Of a stretch of 64,000 bases of DNA, positions 45,515 to 53,022 are shown piece by piece. The DNA lies in NCBI RefSeq assembly GCF_007827045.1, contig NZ_RPFW01000001.1:596519-660518 (forward strand). The letters are read 5' to 3'. The stretch is from Trebonia kvetii (GTDB taxonomy: Bacteria; Actinomycetota; Actinomycetes; Streptosporangiales; Streptosporangiaceae). The first letter of the stretch is position 1. Each line of letters opens with the position of its first letter. The translations under genes and the position numbers were made by a program. The notes below the pieces were generated by a model that saw only the letters and a program-made list of their open reading frames with translations, was not told where the DNA came from and ran no database searches.

Positions 45515-46233
45515 GGATTGCCCGCGATCAGGCGACGGGTGACCGCGACGCTGGGTCCGAACGAGGTCAGGTGGGCGACCAGGTCGTCGGCGGCGGCGTG
45601 CACGGCTTCGTCGGTCATCGGGTCAAGCGCGTCGAAGATGAACAGCGCCGTGGTGGTGTCCTCGCGCAGCTGGGTGCGGCGGCCCTGCCGCCAGTTCCAG
45701 CGCCTGCAGGTCACGCCCTCGCTGTCGCACCACACCACCTCGCCGGGCTCGGGGTGCTCGATGACCGTCTCGCCGCCGGCGACCGTGTCGAAGGGTTCGG
45801 TGCCGTCAGCGCGGATGAGCCGTGGTGAGCTCGCGTAGCGGGCGAGGTCCTCGCCGCCGAGGGGGATCTGGTGCAGCATGGAGACCGCGTTATAGCAGTC
45901 GGTGAGCCGGTTGACCCGGGGCAGGCCGTCCTCGACTCGGCGCAGCAGTGCCTCCAGGCTGTTGCGGGTGCGCTGCGGCTTGGCACCGAACGCCCGGTAC
46001 GCCTCCCGCCAGGAGGCCACGTGCGGCAGCTCTTCCGGCGGGCGGCCGGCCAGCGCTTCGCGGGCCTTGGTCTCAGCTGCCTGGAGAAAGGCATCGCTGT
46101 TGTCGTCGCTCGGGCCTGGGGTAAGGCCGTCCACGGCCAGCAGCAGGACGCGGTAGTCCGGGCGGAGCGCGGATACGTTCGGGTCAATTGAGGTTTGTGC
46201 CAGGAACTTCTCGAGGGTGTCAATGTCAGTCAT
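45511..46233 (-). CDS. B3/B4 (tRNA synthetase beta-like) domain protein
   Basis: The 240-residue protein is a free-standing B3/4 domain like that of the PheRS beta chain: EALLRRVEDGLPRVNRLTDC, YNAVSMLHQIPLGGEDL, VVWCDSEGVTCRRWNWRQGR. Free B3/4 proteins are thought to edit mischarged tRNA or bind amino-acid-like compounds. Its translation is coupled to the EamA exporter (4-bp overlap) and its start lies within the end of the regulator gene, so all three probably serve one amino-acid-related function. Confidence 0.9.
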   Translation of the reverse strand: MTDIDTLEKFLAQTSIDPNVSALRPDYRVLLLAVDGLTPGPSDDNSDAFLQAAETKAREALAGRPPEELPHVASWREAYRAFGAKPQRTRNSLEALLRRVEDGLPRVNRLTDCYNAVSMLHQIPLGGEDLARYASSPRLIRADGTEPFDTVAGGETVIEHPEPGEVVWCDSEGVTCRRWNWRQGRRTQLREDTTTALFIFDALDPMTDEAVHAAADDLVAHLTSFGPSVAVTRRLIAGNP

Positions 46234-46831
46234 GAGCAGGCTCCAGTGTGGTTCCCGGGCCGACGCCCGGCTCGAAGACGGCCAGCGAGAAGCGGGCCGG
46301 CTGTGGGCCCGGGTTGGCGTAGGAGTGGGGGGCGTCGCCGGGGAACGCGAGCGCGTCGCCCGCGTCGAGCGTGAACGCCTGGCCCGCGGCCTCGACCTGC
46401 AGCGTGCCCTCCTGAACCTGCAGCAGCTCCCTGGTTCCGGGCGAGTGGGCCTCGCTCTCGTGACGGTCCCCCGGCGCCAGCGTCCAGTCCCACAGTTCGA
46501 CCACCTCCGGCGGTTCGGTGCCGGCGACCAGGACGCCGCGGCCGCCGGAGTCGCCGGTCCACAGGACGGCGCCCTCGCCGCGCCTGGTGATCTTGACCGT
46601 CTTGCGCGCGGGCGGCTCGACCAGCGACGGCAGGCCGACGCCGAGCGCGTCGCTAATGCGCAGCAGGGTACCCACGCTCGGGTTGACCGCGCCCTGCTCG
46701 ACGCTGACCAGCATGCGGCGGCTGACGCCGGCCGCTTCTGCCAGCTGATCCAGGGTCCAGCGGCGCGTCTGCCGCTCCTGCTTCACCCGGGCGCCGATGG
46801 CCGCGGCTAGCGCCCTGGCAGTGTCGTCCAC
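46226..46831 (-). CDS. XRE-cupin transcriptional regulator
   Basis: The 201-residue regulator starts at GTG 46831. It has an XRE helix-turn-helix (TLDQLAEAAGVSRRMLVSVE, QGAVNPSVGTLLRISDALG) and a C-terminal cupin (WDWTLAPGDRHESEAHSPGT, DAGDALAFPGDAPHSYANPG) that senses a small ligand. There is no RBS; an inverted repeat abuts the start, which suggests a leaderless, autoregulated transcript. It heads the B3/B4-EamA operon and is divergent from the lyase gene, so it may control both. Confidence 0.9.
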   Translation of the reverse strand: MDDTARALAAAIGARVKQERQTRRWTLDQLAEAAGVSRRMLVSVEQGAVNPSVGTLLRISDALGVGLPSLVEPPARKTVKITRRGEGAVLWTGDSGGRGVLVAGTEPPEVVELWDWTLAPGDRHESEAHSPGTRELLQVQEGTLQVEAAGQAFTLDAGDALAFPGDAPHSYANPGPQPARFSLAVFEPGVGPGTTLEPAHD

Positions 46832-46851
46832 CAGTGCAGCATAGTGCACTG
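46832..46851. promoter_or_regulatory. Inverted repeat at the XRE-cupin start codon
   Basis: CAGTGCA-GCATAG-TGCACTG directly precedes the GTG of the regulator and lies between two divergent genes. It is a likely autoregulatory operator. Confidence 0.6.
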
Positions 46852-46918
46852 ACGGTGCAATGCCATGACCCGGGCCTGAGCGAAGCCTCCCGATGGAGCT
46901 AGCTGTACGTTCTGAGCT

Positions 46919-47734
46919 ATGACAAGCCAGAGCGAGAAGGCGGCGCTGTTCCTTGAGCTGCACCGCCCGGGAAACCCGCTATTGCTGCCGAACCCATGGG
47001 ACCAGGGATCCGCGAGAGTGCTCGCATCGCTGGGCTTTCAGGCGCTCGCCACCACCAGTTCCGGATACGCCGCGACGCTGGGGAGGCTGGACGGCTCGGT
47101 GAGCCGCGACGAGGCGCTGGCGCACGCCGCCGCGGTCGTCGCGGCGACCGAACTGCCGGTCTCCGCTGACCTGGAGAACTGCTTCGCCGACAACGCGGCC
47201 GGCGTCGCGCGGACCGTCGCCCTGGCCGGGGAGACCGGGCTGGCGGGGTGCTCGCTTGAGGACTCCACCGGCGACGAGAACGAGCCGATTTTCCACCTCG
47301 GAGAGGCGACTGAGCGGGTCGCGGCCGCCGCCGACGCGGCGCACTCGGGGCCGGTGCGCCTAGTGCTGACCGCCCGCGCCGAGAACTACCTGCACGGGCG
47401 GCCGGATCTGACGGACACGATCGTCCGGTTGCAGACGTACCAGGCGGCGGGCGCCGACGTGCTGTACGCGCCAGGGCTGACCAGCCTGGCGGACATCCGG
47501 CTGGTGGTCGCGGAGCTGGACCGGCCGGTGAACGTGCTCGCCTTCGCGGGGGCGCCGTCCGTTGCCGAACTGGCCTCGGTCGGCGTCAGCCGGGTCTCGG
47601 TGGGGGGCGCGTTCGCGTTCGCGGCGCTCGGGGCGCTGGCCGAGGCGGCGATCGAGCTGCGCGACAGGGGGACCTACGGGTACCTCGCGAGCAGCGCAGT
47701 CGGGCGGCAGGCGATACAACGCGCCTTCGTTTAG
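46919..47734 (+). CDS. Isocitrate lyase/PEP mutase superfamily protein
   Basis: The 271-residue barrel carries the family's substrate loop (LPNPWDQGSARVLASLGFQA, TTSSGYAATLG), metal ligands in VSADLENCF, and GCSLEDSTGDENE with LVLTARAENYLHGR. It resembles 2-methylisocitrate lyase-like proteins of unknown substrate that cleave or rearrange C-C or P-C bonds. The Cys of true isocitrate lyases (KKCGH) is absent, as usual in this branch. It is divergent from the XRE-cupin gene across 87 bp and probably under its control. Confidence 0.88.
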   Translation: MTSQSEKAALFLELHRPGNPLLLPNPWDQGSARVLASLGFQALATTSSGYAATLGRLDGSVSRDEALAHAAAVVAATELPVSADLENCFADNAAGVARTVALAGETGLAGCSLEDSTGDENEPIFHLGEATERVAAAADAAHSGPVRLVLTARAENYLHGRPDLTDTIVRLQTYQAAGADVLYAPGLTSLADIRLVVAELDRPVNVLAFAGAPSVAELASVGVSRVSVGGAFAFAALGALAEAAIELRDRGTYGYLASSAVGRQAIQRAFV

Positions 47735-47746
47735 CGGGGAGCGGAG

Positions 47747-48205
47747 CTAGGCGAACGCGGCGGTCCACATGTCGTGGGCGGTATAGAGGCGCTCGACCTC
47801 GCCTAGCTCGACGTCGGCGTCCTCGGGCCGGTCTACGGCCGCGCCGGCTACCCACCAGTCGGCGCCCGGCAGGCCAGCGGACAGATAGGCGCGAGTTCCC
47901 GGGCTGTACTGCTGCTGGGGCCGGCGGCGCTGGGCCGTGGATTCGCCGTGCGCCGGTTCCCACAGGCGGACGAAGTCTGGGTCGCTGTCCAGCACGATCG
48001 CGTCATACCAGCGCCAGACGACCACGGCGGTGTCGACGTTCTCGGCGATGGCTACCAGGTGACCTGGGAGGACTCGCTCTCGCCGTGGAGCCGGGAACTG
48101 CGGTGCATACCGAACGGAGGTGATCGTGCCTCCGGCCACGACCTGGCACGCGTCTTCTTCTTCGGAACGGAGCACTATGCCACAGCGGAGCTTTGGGGTG
48201 TTCAC
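47747..48205 (-). CDS. Hypothetical protein, 152 aa
   Basis: Starting at GTG 48205, the product is cytoplasmic, with beta-like stretches (HLVAIAENVDTAVVVWRWYD, DFVRLWEPAHGES) and no recognised family. It is convergent with the lyase gene (12 bp apart) and divergent from the Nudix gene, 32 bp away. Codon use is typical of the genome, so I consider it real. Confidence 0.6.
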   Translation of the reverse strand: MNTPKLRCGIVLRSEEEDACQVVAGGTITSVRYAPQFPAPRRERVLPGHLVAIAENVDTAVVVWRWYDAIVLDSDPDFVRLWEPAHGESTAQRRRPQQQYSPGTRAYLSAGLPGADWWVAGAAVDRPEDADVELGEVERLYTAHDMWTAAFA

Positions 48206-48237
48206 CTACCGAGTATGCCTCTGCATAAGATCGGGCC

Positions 48238-48717
48238 GTGGCGAGTGAACCGGTCGATTTCGAACCGCCCGCGATACCTGCTTCTGTCGGGGCGTTGATC
48301 TTCGATGAGGCCGCGCGGCTGCTCATTCTCAAGCCGACGTACAAGACCGGATGGACGATTCCCGGCGGGATCATGGAGGCGGACGGGGAGACACCCTGGG
48401 ATGCGTGCCGGCGGGAGGTGCGCGAAGAGTGCGGGCTCGAGGTGACCGGCGGGCGGCTGGCGTGCGTTGACTTCCGGCCTCGGCGGCCTGGGCGGCCGGG
48501 CGGGATGCGGTTCCTGTTTGACTGCGGGGTTTTTGGCGAAGCAACGCTGGCGGAAATCACGTTGCAGGCGGAGGAGATTTCCGAGTACCGGCTTGTACCG
48601 CTTGATGAGGCGTTTGAGCTGCTGCGAGGGCCGATACGGCGGCGCGTTCGGGCGGCTGTCCGGAGGCGGCGCTGCGTTTACTTGGAAAACGGGCGGCTGG
48701 TCGCCGGGATCGGCTGA
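48238..48717 (+). CDS. Nudix hydrolase
   Basis: The 159-residue protein has the Nudix fold. The box reads GGIMEADGETPWDACRREV, then REECGL. The REVREECG part and the catalytic glutamates are present, but there are six rather than five residues between the first Gly and the following Glu. Nudix enzymes hydrolyse nucleoside diphosphate derivatives; the substrate cannot be told. GTG 48238 was chosen. A partial copy of the 16-bp intergenic motif follows the gene. Confidence 0.88.
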   Translation: MASEPVDFEPPAIPASVGALIFDEAARLLILKPTYKTGWTIPGGIMEADGETPWDACRREVREECGLEVTGGRLACVDFRPRRPGRPGGMRFLFDCGVFGEATLAEITLQAEEISEYRLVPLDEAFELLRGPIRRRVRAAVRRRRCVYLENGRLVAGIG

Positions 48718-48744
48718 GATTGCGGTGACCGGGTGAGTAATCGG

Positions 48745-48761
48745 GCAACCGTTCGGGATAT
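48745..48761. repeat. Intergenic motif, partial copy C
   Basis: GCAACCGTTCGGGATAT matches the right two thirds of the 16-bp motif (CCGTTCGGGAT) and lies between the converging Nudix and YbhN-hydrolase genes. Confidence 0.4.
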
Positions 48762-48790
48762 CGGGGTTTTGAATGGTCTGGGGGCGGAGC

Positions 48791-50710
48791 TTACGGTTGC
48801 GTTCGGCTGAGCCCGATGTTGTCGTCGATCCCTGCCAGGAAGCCTGTTATCGCCTCGACGACCGCACCGGGGGCGCGCCCCGGAAGGTGGTGGCCGGCGT
48901 TCGAGACGAGGCGAAGGCGGGCATCGGGCAGTTCGCTGACCAGGCGTTGCGCGGTCATGATGGGCACGATCTGGTCGGCCGGGTCGGCGAGCAGCAGCAC
49001 CGGCACGCCGATAGTCGGCAGGGTGGTCTCCAGTTCGGCGAGCTCGCTGAGCAGGGCACGCTGTTCGGTGAGGAAGGCGCGCCACAGCGGCTCGACGCCG
49101 CTGTCCCGCCGCCCCCAGACCTGCAGGCCGACGTGCTCGCCTAGGCCCAACGGCCTGCCTTGCCGCCTGCTCAGCCACGCGAGCCTGACCCGGGCCATCC
49201 ACGGCGTCCAGCGCCACATGACCTTCGCGCTCAGCGGGCCGATGAACGGCGCGGCGAGCAGCCAGTCCACGATGCTGACTGAGCCCGGGCCGACGCCGGC
49301 CAGCAGGACCACCGCCTTCACCCGGTCCGGTGCCTCGCTCGCCGCCTGAAGCGCCGCGCCGCTTGCCCAGGAGTGGGCGACCAGGACAGCGGAGTCCACA
49401 CCCCGTTCGTTCAGATCATCGAGGATTACCTGGGCATTGGCCTTGAAGCCGGTGGCCTGACGGTCGCTTGCGCCGTAGCCTGGGCGGTCCTTTGCCACCG
49501 CGTGCAGGTGAGCCGGCAGCCTCGCCAGCACCGCCTGCCAGTCTTCCGTGGAGCCAGGCTGGCCATGAAGGAGGACTAGTTCGTGCTCCCTTGGCTCTGT
49601 TTCTGGTGCTGACTCAGTCATTGGTGCTGGCTCTAGCGCGGGTTCTGGCACGGACTCCGCCGCGGGGCTGCGGGCGTGCTTGACGAGCATTATCAGCCAG
49701 CCTACCGCCGCTACCAGCCAGAAGCTGATCAGCCGGTACAGCACCGCGGCGGCGACGGCCTGGCGGACGTGCAGGCCAGACGCGACAAGCGCCACGCTGA
49801 TCGCGCCCTCGGTGATGGCCAGCCCGCCGGGAGTGAGGGACAGGCTCTGCGCGCCGATCCCCGCCGCGTAGACGAGGAGCAAGTTCTGCCACGGGACGGC
49901 CGCGCCGACGGCGTAGATGCTAACGGCCAGCACCGCGGCATCGGCGAGCCAGTTGACCAGCGCGTCGCCGCCCGCGAGCGCCCAGGTCGAGGGGGGGATA
50001 CGGAGTGCGCTGAACCGTTCGGCCCATGCCTTGAGAGCCAGTTTCGGGTCGGTGGCCGGCCACCGCAGCAGCCTTGCACCGTGCTTCAGCGCCTGCGTCA
50101 GGTATTCCTCCAGGGCTGCGCGCAGGCGTGGGTGACGGGCGGCGAGGGCGGTCGCGATGAGCGCCAGTACTGCCAGTGCGACGACGGGAAGGGTGATCGC
50201 CAGGGCTACGGTGTGGCCGGATACCAGGCCACCGGTGACGACTATCAGGCCCCAGGCGGCCGTGGTGATGACGGCCGAAGCCAGCAGGACCCAGCCGGCC
50301 AGCATGGCGCTTGCGCCAAGCCTGGTGAAGCGGCGGAAGAGGTAGGCCGCGGCCAGGCCGGGGCCGGCCAGCGGTACCGAGACCGACATCGCGTTCGCGG
50401 CGTAAATGGTGGCCAGCATCTCGGTCCGGCGCGGCGTCACACGGCGGGCGGTGAGCAGGCGGCGGAACATCGCGGCGAACGCGGCCATCGACGTCGCCTC
50501 TAGCGCGATGCCGAGCGGCAGCCACACCCAGTGCAGATGGGCAAGATCGTCGAGTGATCCAGCCAGGCGCCCGCGCTCGGCCGCAGCCGCAGCCGTCATG
50601 ACTACGACAGCCGTGATCATGACGAGGGCTCTTGGCGCCCTTCCTGGCCTTCCCGGTTGGGCCAGGTCGCTCTGGGTCAAAGGCGCCGCCCCTTCCTGGT
50701 CAGCCTCCAT
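48791..50710 (-). CDS. YbhN/UPF0104 membrane domain fused to alpha/beta hydrolase
   Basis: About 639 residues from ATG 50710 (a TTG start at 50842 overlapping the antitoxin stop is possible). The first 385 or so form the LPG-synthase-TM/YbhN membrane domain, about eight helices, with SLSLTPGGLAITEGAISVAL as its signature. After a linker with repeated Pro-Glu and Ala-Pro comes a complete alpha/beta hydrolase: ELVLLHGQPGSTEDW (oxyanion), VLVAHSWASGAALQA (nucleophile Ser), LLADPADQIVP (Asp) and NAGHHLPG (His). Such a protein would hold a hydrolase at the inner face of the membrane. Lipid-related chemistry is a plausible guess; the fusion seems unusual. Confidence 0.85.
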   Translation of the reverse strand: MEADQEGAAPLTQSDLAQPGRPGRAPRALVMITAVVVMTAAAAAERGRLAGSLDDLAHLHWVWLPLGIALEATSMAAFAAMFRRLLTARRVTPRRTEMLATIYAANAMSVSVPLAGPGLAAAYLFRRFTRLGASAMLAGWVLLASAVITTAAWGLIVVTGGLVSGHTVALAITLPVVALAVLALIATALAARHPRLRAALEEYLTQALKHGARLLRWPATDPKLALKAWAERFSALRIPPSTWALAGGDALVNWLADAAVLAVSIYAVGAAVPWQNLLLVYAAGIGAQSLSLTPGGLAITEGAISVALVASGLHVRQAVAAAVLYRLISFWLVAAVGWLIMLVKHARSPAAESVPEPALEPAPMTESAPETEPREHELVLLHGQPGSTEDWQAVLARLPAHLHAVAKDRPGYGASDRQATGFKANAQVILDDLNERGVDSAVLVAHSWASGAALQAASEAPDRVKAVVLLAGVGPGSVSIVDWLLAAPFIGPLSAKVMWRWTPWMARVRLAWLSRRQGRPLGLGEHVGLQVWGRRDSGVEPLWRAFLTEQRALLSELAELETTLPTIGVPVLLLADPADQIVPIMTAQRLVSELPDARLRLVSNAGHHLPGRAPGAVVEAITGFLAGIDDNIGLSRTQP

Positions 50711-50838
50711 TGCAGGTCGCACGTCAGGTGATAACAACCAGCGCGTTTCGGGTGATACCCGGCGGGCCTCAACTGTAAGCGCTCGTCTCCAGTGCCGCAG
50801 ACCGCGTCGCAGCTGCTGGTCTAGAAGACCGGCGAGTG

Positions 50839-51225
50839 TCAACGGGTTGCGGATTCCGAGTGGGCGCGAAGCGACCCGAGGTCTAGCTCGATGCGGTGGC
50901 CGTGGACCGTGACGACGATGCTGGCGGTGTCGGCTCCGGTTGCGGTGAGGTAGTCATACAGGGTGGACAGGAGCATGTCGCCGCGGTTTTCCATCCGGGA
51001 GACGGCGGCCTGGCCGACGCCGAGCCGCCTGGCGACTTCGACCTGGGTGAGCTGTGCGGCCTTGCGGATCATGGCCAGGTTCATGGCGTAGACCCGGTCC
51101 ATCTCTTCGGCCTCGGTGTGGGCCTGAGCTACGTCGGCGGCGAGCTGGGGGCCAGATAGCAGGCGGTCAAGGTGGTCATTACCGCGCACGAAGGTCGGTG
51201 GGAGCGGGTTGGCGTCCTCGGTCAT
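50839..51225 (-). CDS. HigA-like XRE antitoxin
   Basis: The 128-residue protein has an XRE helix-turn-helix (LAMIRKAAQLTQVEVARRLG, VGQAAVSRMENRGDMLLSTL) typical of antitoxins paired with RelE/HigB-type toxins in actinobacteria. ATG 51225 follows GAGGAGAAG, a good RBS. It would neutralise the toxin and repress the operon, but the upstream toxin gene is truncated. It may persist as a solitary regulator or anti-addiction gene. Confidence 0.85.
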   Translation of the reverse strand: MTEDANPLPPTFVRGNDHLDRLLSGPQLAADVAQAHTEAEEMDRVYAMNLAMIRKAAQLTQVEVARRLGVGQAAVSRMENRGDMLLSTLYDYLTATGADTASIVVTVHGHRIELDLGSLRAHSESATR

Positions 51226-51466
51226 GGCTTCTCCTCGGGTGGTATGCGTGCGAGACCCGCCACAGCTCGTAGCGGCGCGACTGCCGCACGCGCCGCAGAG
51301 TCGCTGTCTCGGTGTCGTCGGTTGGTGGGTCTGTGAGCTTTCGCAACTGGTCGAGCGCGCGGGCGGTGAATGTCAGCAGGAGCCGGGACCGCTCGTCCCC
51401 TGACTCGATCTCCTCCTCAAGCCGGTCGAGCCACCGCCCGAACTCCGTCGGCCAGTCGATGTCCAC
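51179..51466 (-). pseudogene. HigB/RelE-like toxin, C-terminally truncated
   Basis: From GTG 51466 the toxin fold is recognisable: VDIDWPTEFGRWLDRLEEEI, LTFTARALDQLRKLTDPPTD and VRQSRRYELWRVSHAYHP. Family members continue with a GVAVRxICWFP-like strand and further residues that carry the catalytic positions. Here the sequence goes straight from YHP into the antitoxin's RBS and reads into the antitoxin gene in another frame. The last third is therefore deleted and the toxin is probably inactive. Confidence 0.75.
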
Positions 51467-51659
51467 GCCACTAGTATTACATCCAAGAAATATTCCATGC
51501 AAGTCATAACTGGTCCTCGCAGGACTCGCTGCAGCAGTCCATCGCGGCCATGCGCAATGCCGCGGGTGCCACCAGTCGCCCGAACGAACCGGAGCCCGGA
51601 TCCGGCCGTTTCCCAGGGAGAGCGTTCGAGATTTGCTGGCGCTGCTAGGTGGGTGATTC

Positions 51660-52925
51660 GTGCGGATCGATGGGTCATGCGTAACCGACGGGCCGGCTGC
51701 TCCCGATCAGGACAATCCGTCTGAGGCAGCAGCCGCGGATAAGCCGGCCCCGGTAGCCAAGCCTGATGCGCTCGCTGAAACGCGCAGCCGAGGTGAGGTC
51801 TTCGCCGATACACGGCAAAGCTGTGAGTCAGGCTGGGAGCGGCAGCGGCTATTCGATGCACCGCGTGACGAGCTGGCGCGGTTCAGGACGGGACGAGCAG
51901 GGCTGCCACAGATCAGCCCGGAGGAGGCTGACCGCCACATCGAACAGCACCGCTCCGCTCGCCCCTGGCTAGAGGCGGCAGAACGTGCCTGGCCGGAGTC
52001 GCGCCGGATTATGGCAGCGATCGACCAAGGCACCGGTCACGGACACATCCGCCACGAAGGCTGGGTGACGGAAGAAGCCAACATGCGCCGAGCTGCCTAC
52101 CTCGAAGATCCCGCCCAACTCGACGTGACGAAGCGGCTCCGCGGCATCGACGGCCTGAAGCCAAATGACAAGCGGCACAGATGCGCCGAGCTCGCAACTC
52201 GCATGACCGATCCCGATGCTTTCGCTACCGCGTTCACCCGTGGAGCCGAGCACCCCCAGGTCCGCGCTGCCATTGCCACGCCGTACGACTCGGGTGTGCG
52301 GCCAAGCCCCATCCTGATTCCGATCGCTGACCTGCTCGGCAAGGACGGTCACAAGTACTGCACCGGATGGCAACTGGAGCCAGTGGACGGAAGCATAGAT
52401 GCCGCGATTAGCAATCGGCGCGCGTGGCGAACAGCGATGGCGGAGACGCGACAGTCAGATGTTCCGCAGCCCGTGGCACTGCCAGTACCCACGTTCGAGG
52501 GCGGGACTCTCCTTTTCCTCGTGGGCCACAACCAGGCAAAGGATAGGTACGAAATCGTGAACATGTACCCCCAGCCACGAGACGATGGATCTGCGTCGTT
52601 ACCGATAGGAGCAGCGATGAGAGATTTCTACTGGAACCGGTACCCCGACGGCCCGTTCGCAACGCTCATCCGAATCGCGACAACATACCTGCATCCCGAA
52701 GTTGACGATCTCGAAGCACTACAGAACCTTGCAAAGCGCGAAACCGATGAGATGCATACCTTTAAAGCCGAACTCCGCATGGCCATCAATGATCCGGCTC
52801 AACTCCCAGACGACGAACTCTCGACACACGTTCGCTATGAGGACGGCAGCCCTGAAGCTTTCTTGCGCCGTCTCTGGCGAGACCTGTACGGCGACGAGCC
52901 AATCGGCATGCCCCAGCACCTCTGA
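51660..52925 (+). CDS. Unrecognised 421-residue protein
   Basis: From GTG 51660 the protein is soluble and charged. An Ala/Pro-rich N-terminus is followed by SGWERQRLFDAPRDELARFR, EEADRHIEQHRSARPWLEAA, GHIRHEGWVTEEANMRRAAY and YNRYP-like FYWNRYPDGPFATLIRIATT. Its G+C is lower and its codon use more mixed than in neighbouring genes, for example in the last 500 bp, a sign of transfer. The SGWERQRLF to GTGHGHIRHEGW block resembles sequence near the ends of some actinobacterial polymorphic-toxin or relaxase-like proteins, but I cannot assign it. It stands alone next to the truncated toxin-antitoxin pair. Confidence 0.65.
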   Translation: MRIDGSCVTDGPAAPDQDNPSEAAAADKPAPVAKPDALAETRSRGEVFADTRQSCESGWERQRLFDAPRDELARFRTGRAGLPQISPEEADRHIEQHRSARPWLEAAERAWPESRRIMAAIDQGTGHGHIRHEGWVTEEANMRRAAYLEDPAQLDVTKRLRGIDGLKPNDKRHRCAELATRMTDPDAFATAFTRGAEHPQVRAAIATPYDSGVRPSPILIPIADLLGKDGHKYCTGWQLEPVDGSIDAAISNRRAWRTAMAETRQSDVPQPVALPVPTFEGGTLLFLVGHNQAKDRYEIVNMYPQPRDDGSASLPIGAAMRDFYWNRYPDGPFATLIRIATTYLHPEVDDLEALQNLAKRETDEMHTFKAELRMAINDPAQLPDDELSTHVRYEDGSPEAFLRRLWRDLYGDEPIGMPQHL

Positions 52926-53022
52926 AGCCATTCGCCACCGCGATCGATGAGAGAACTCATTGTGCAGCCAACGCTCGCGGCAATAAGATGCAACGCGACT
53001 TAGCTACCGTGAGGCGGGCTGC

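Noticed and set aside
44669..45838. 389-codon plus-strand frame
   Set aside because: It is antisense to EamA and B3/B4 genes, which have clear family motifs and coupled ends.
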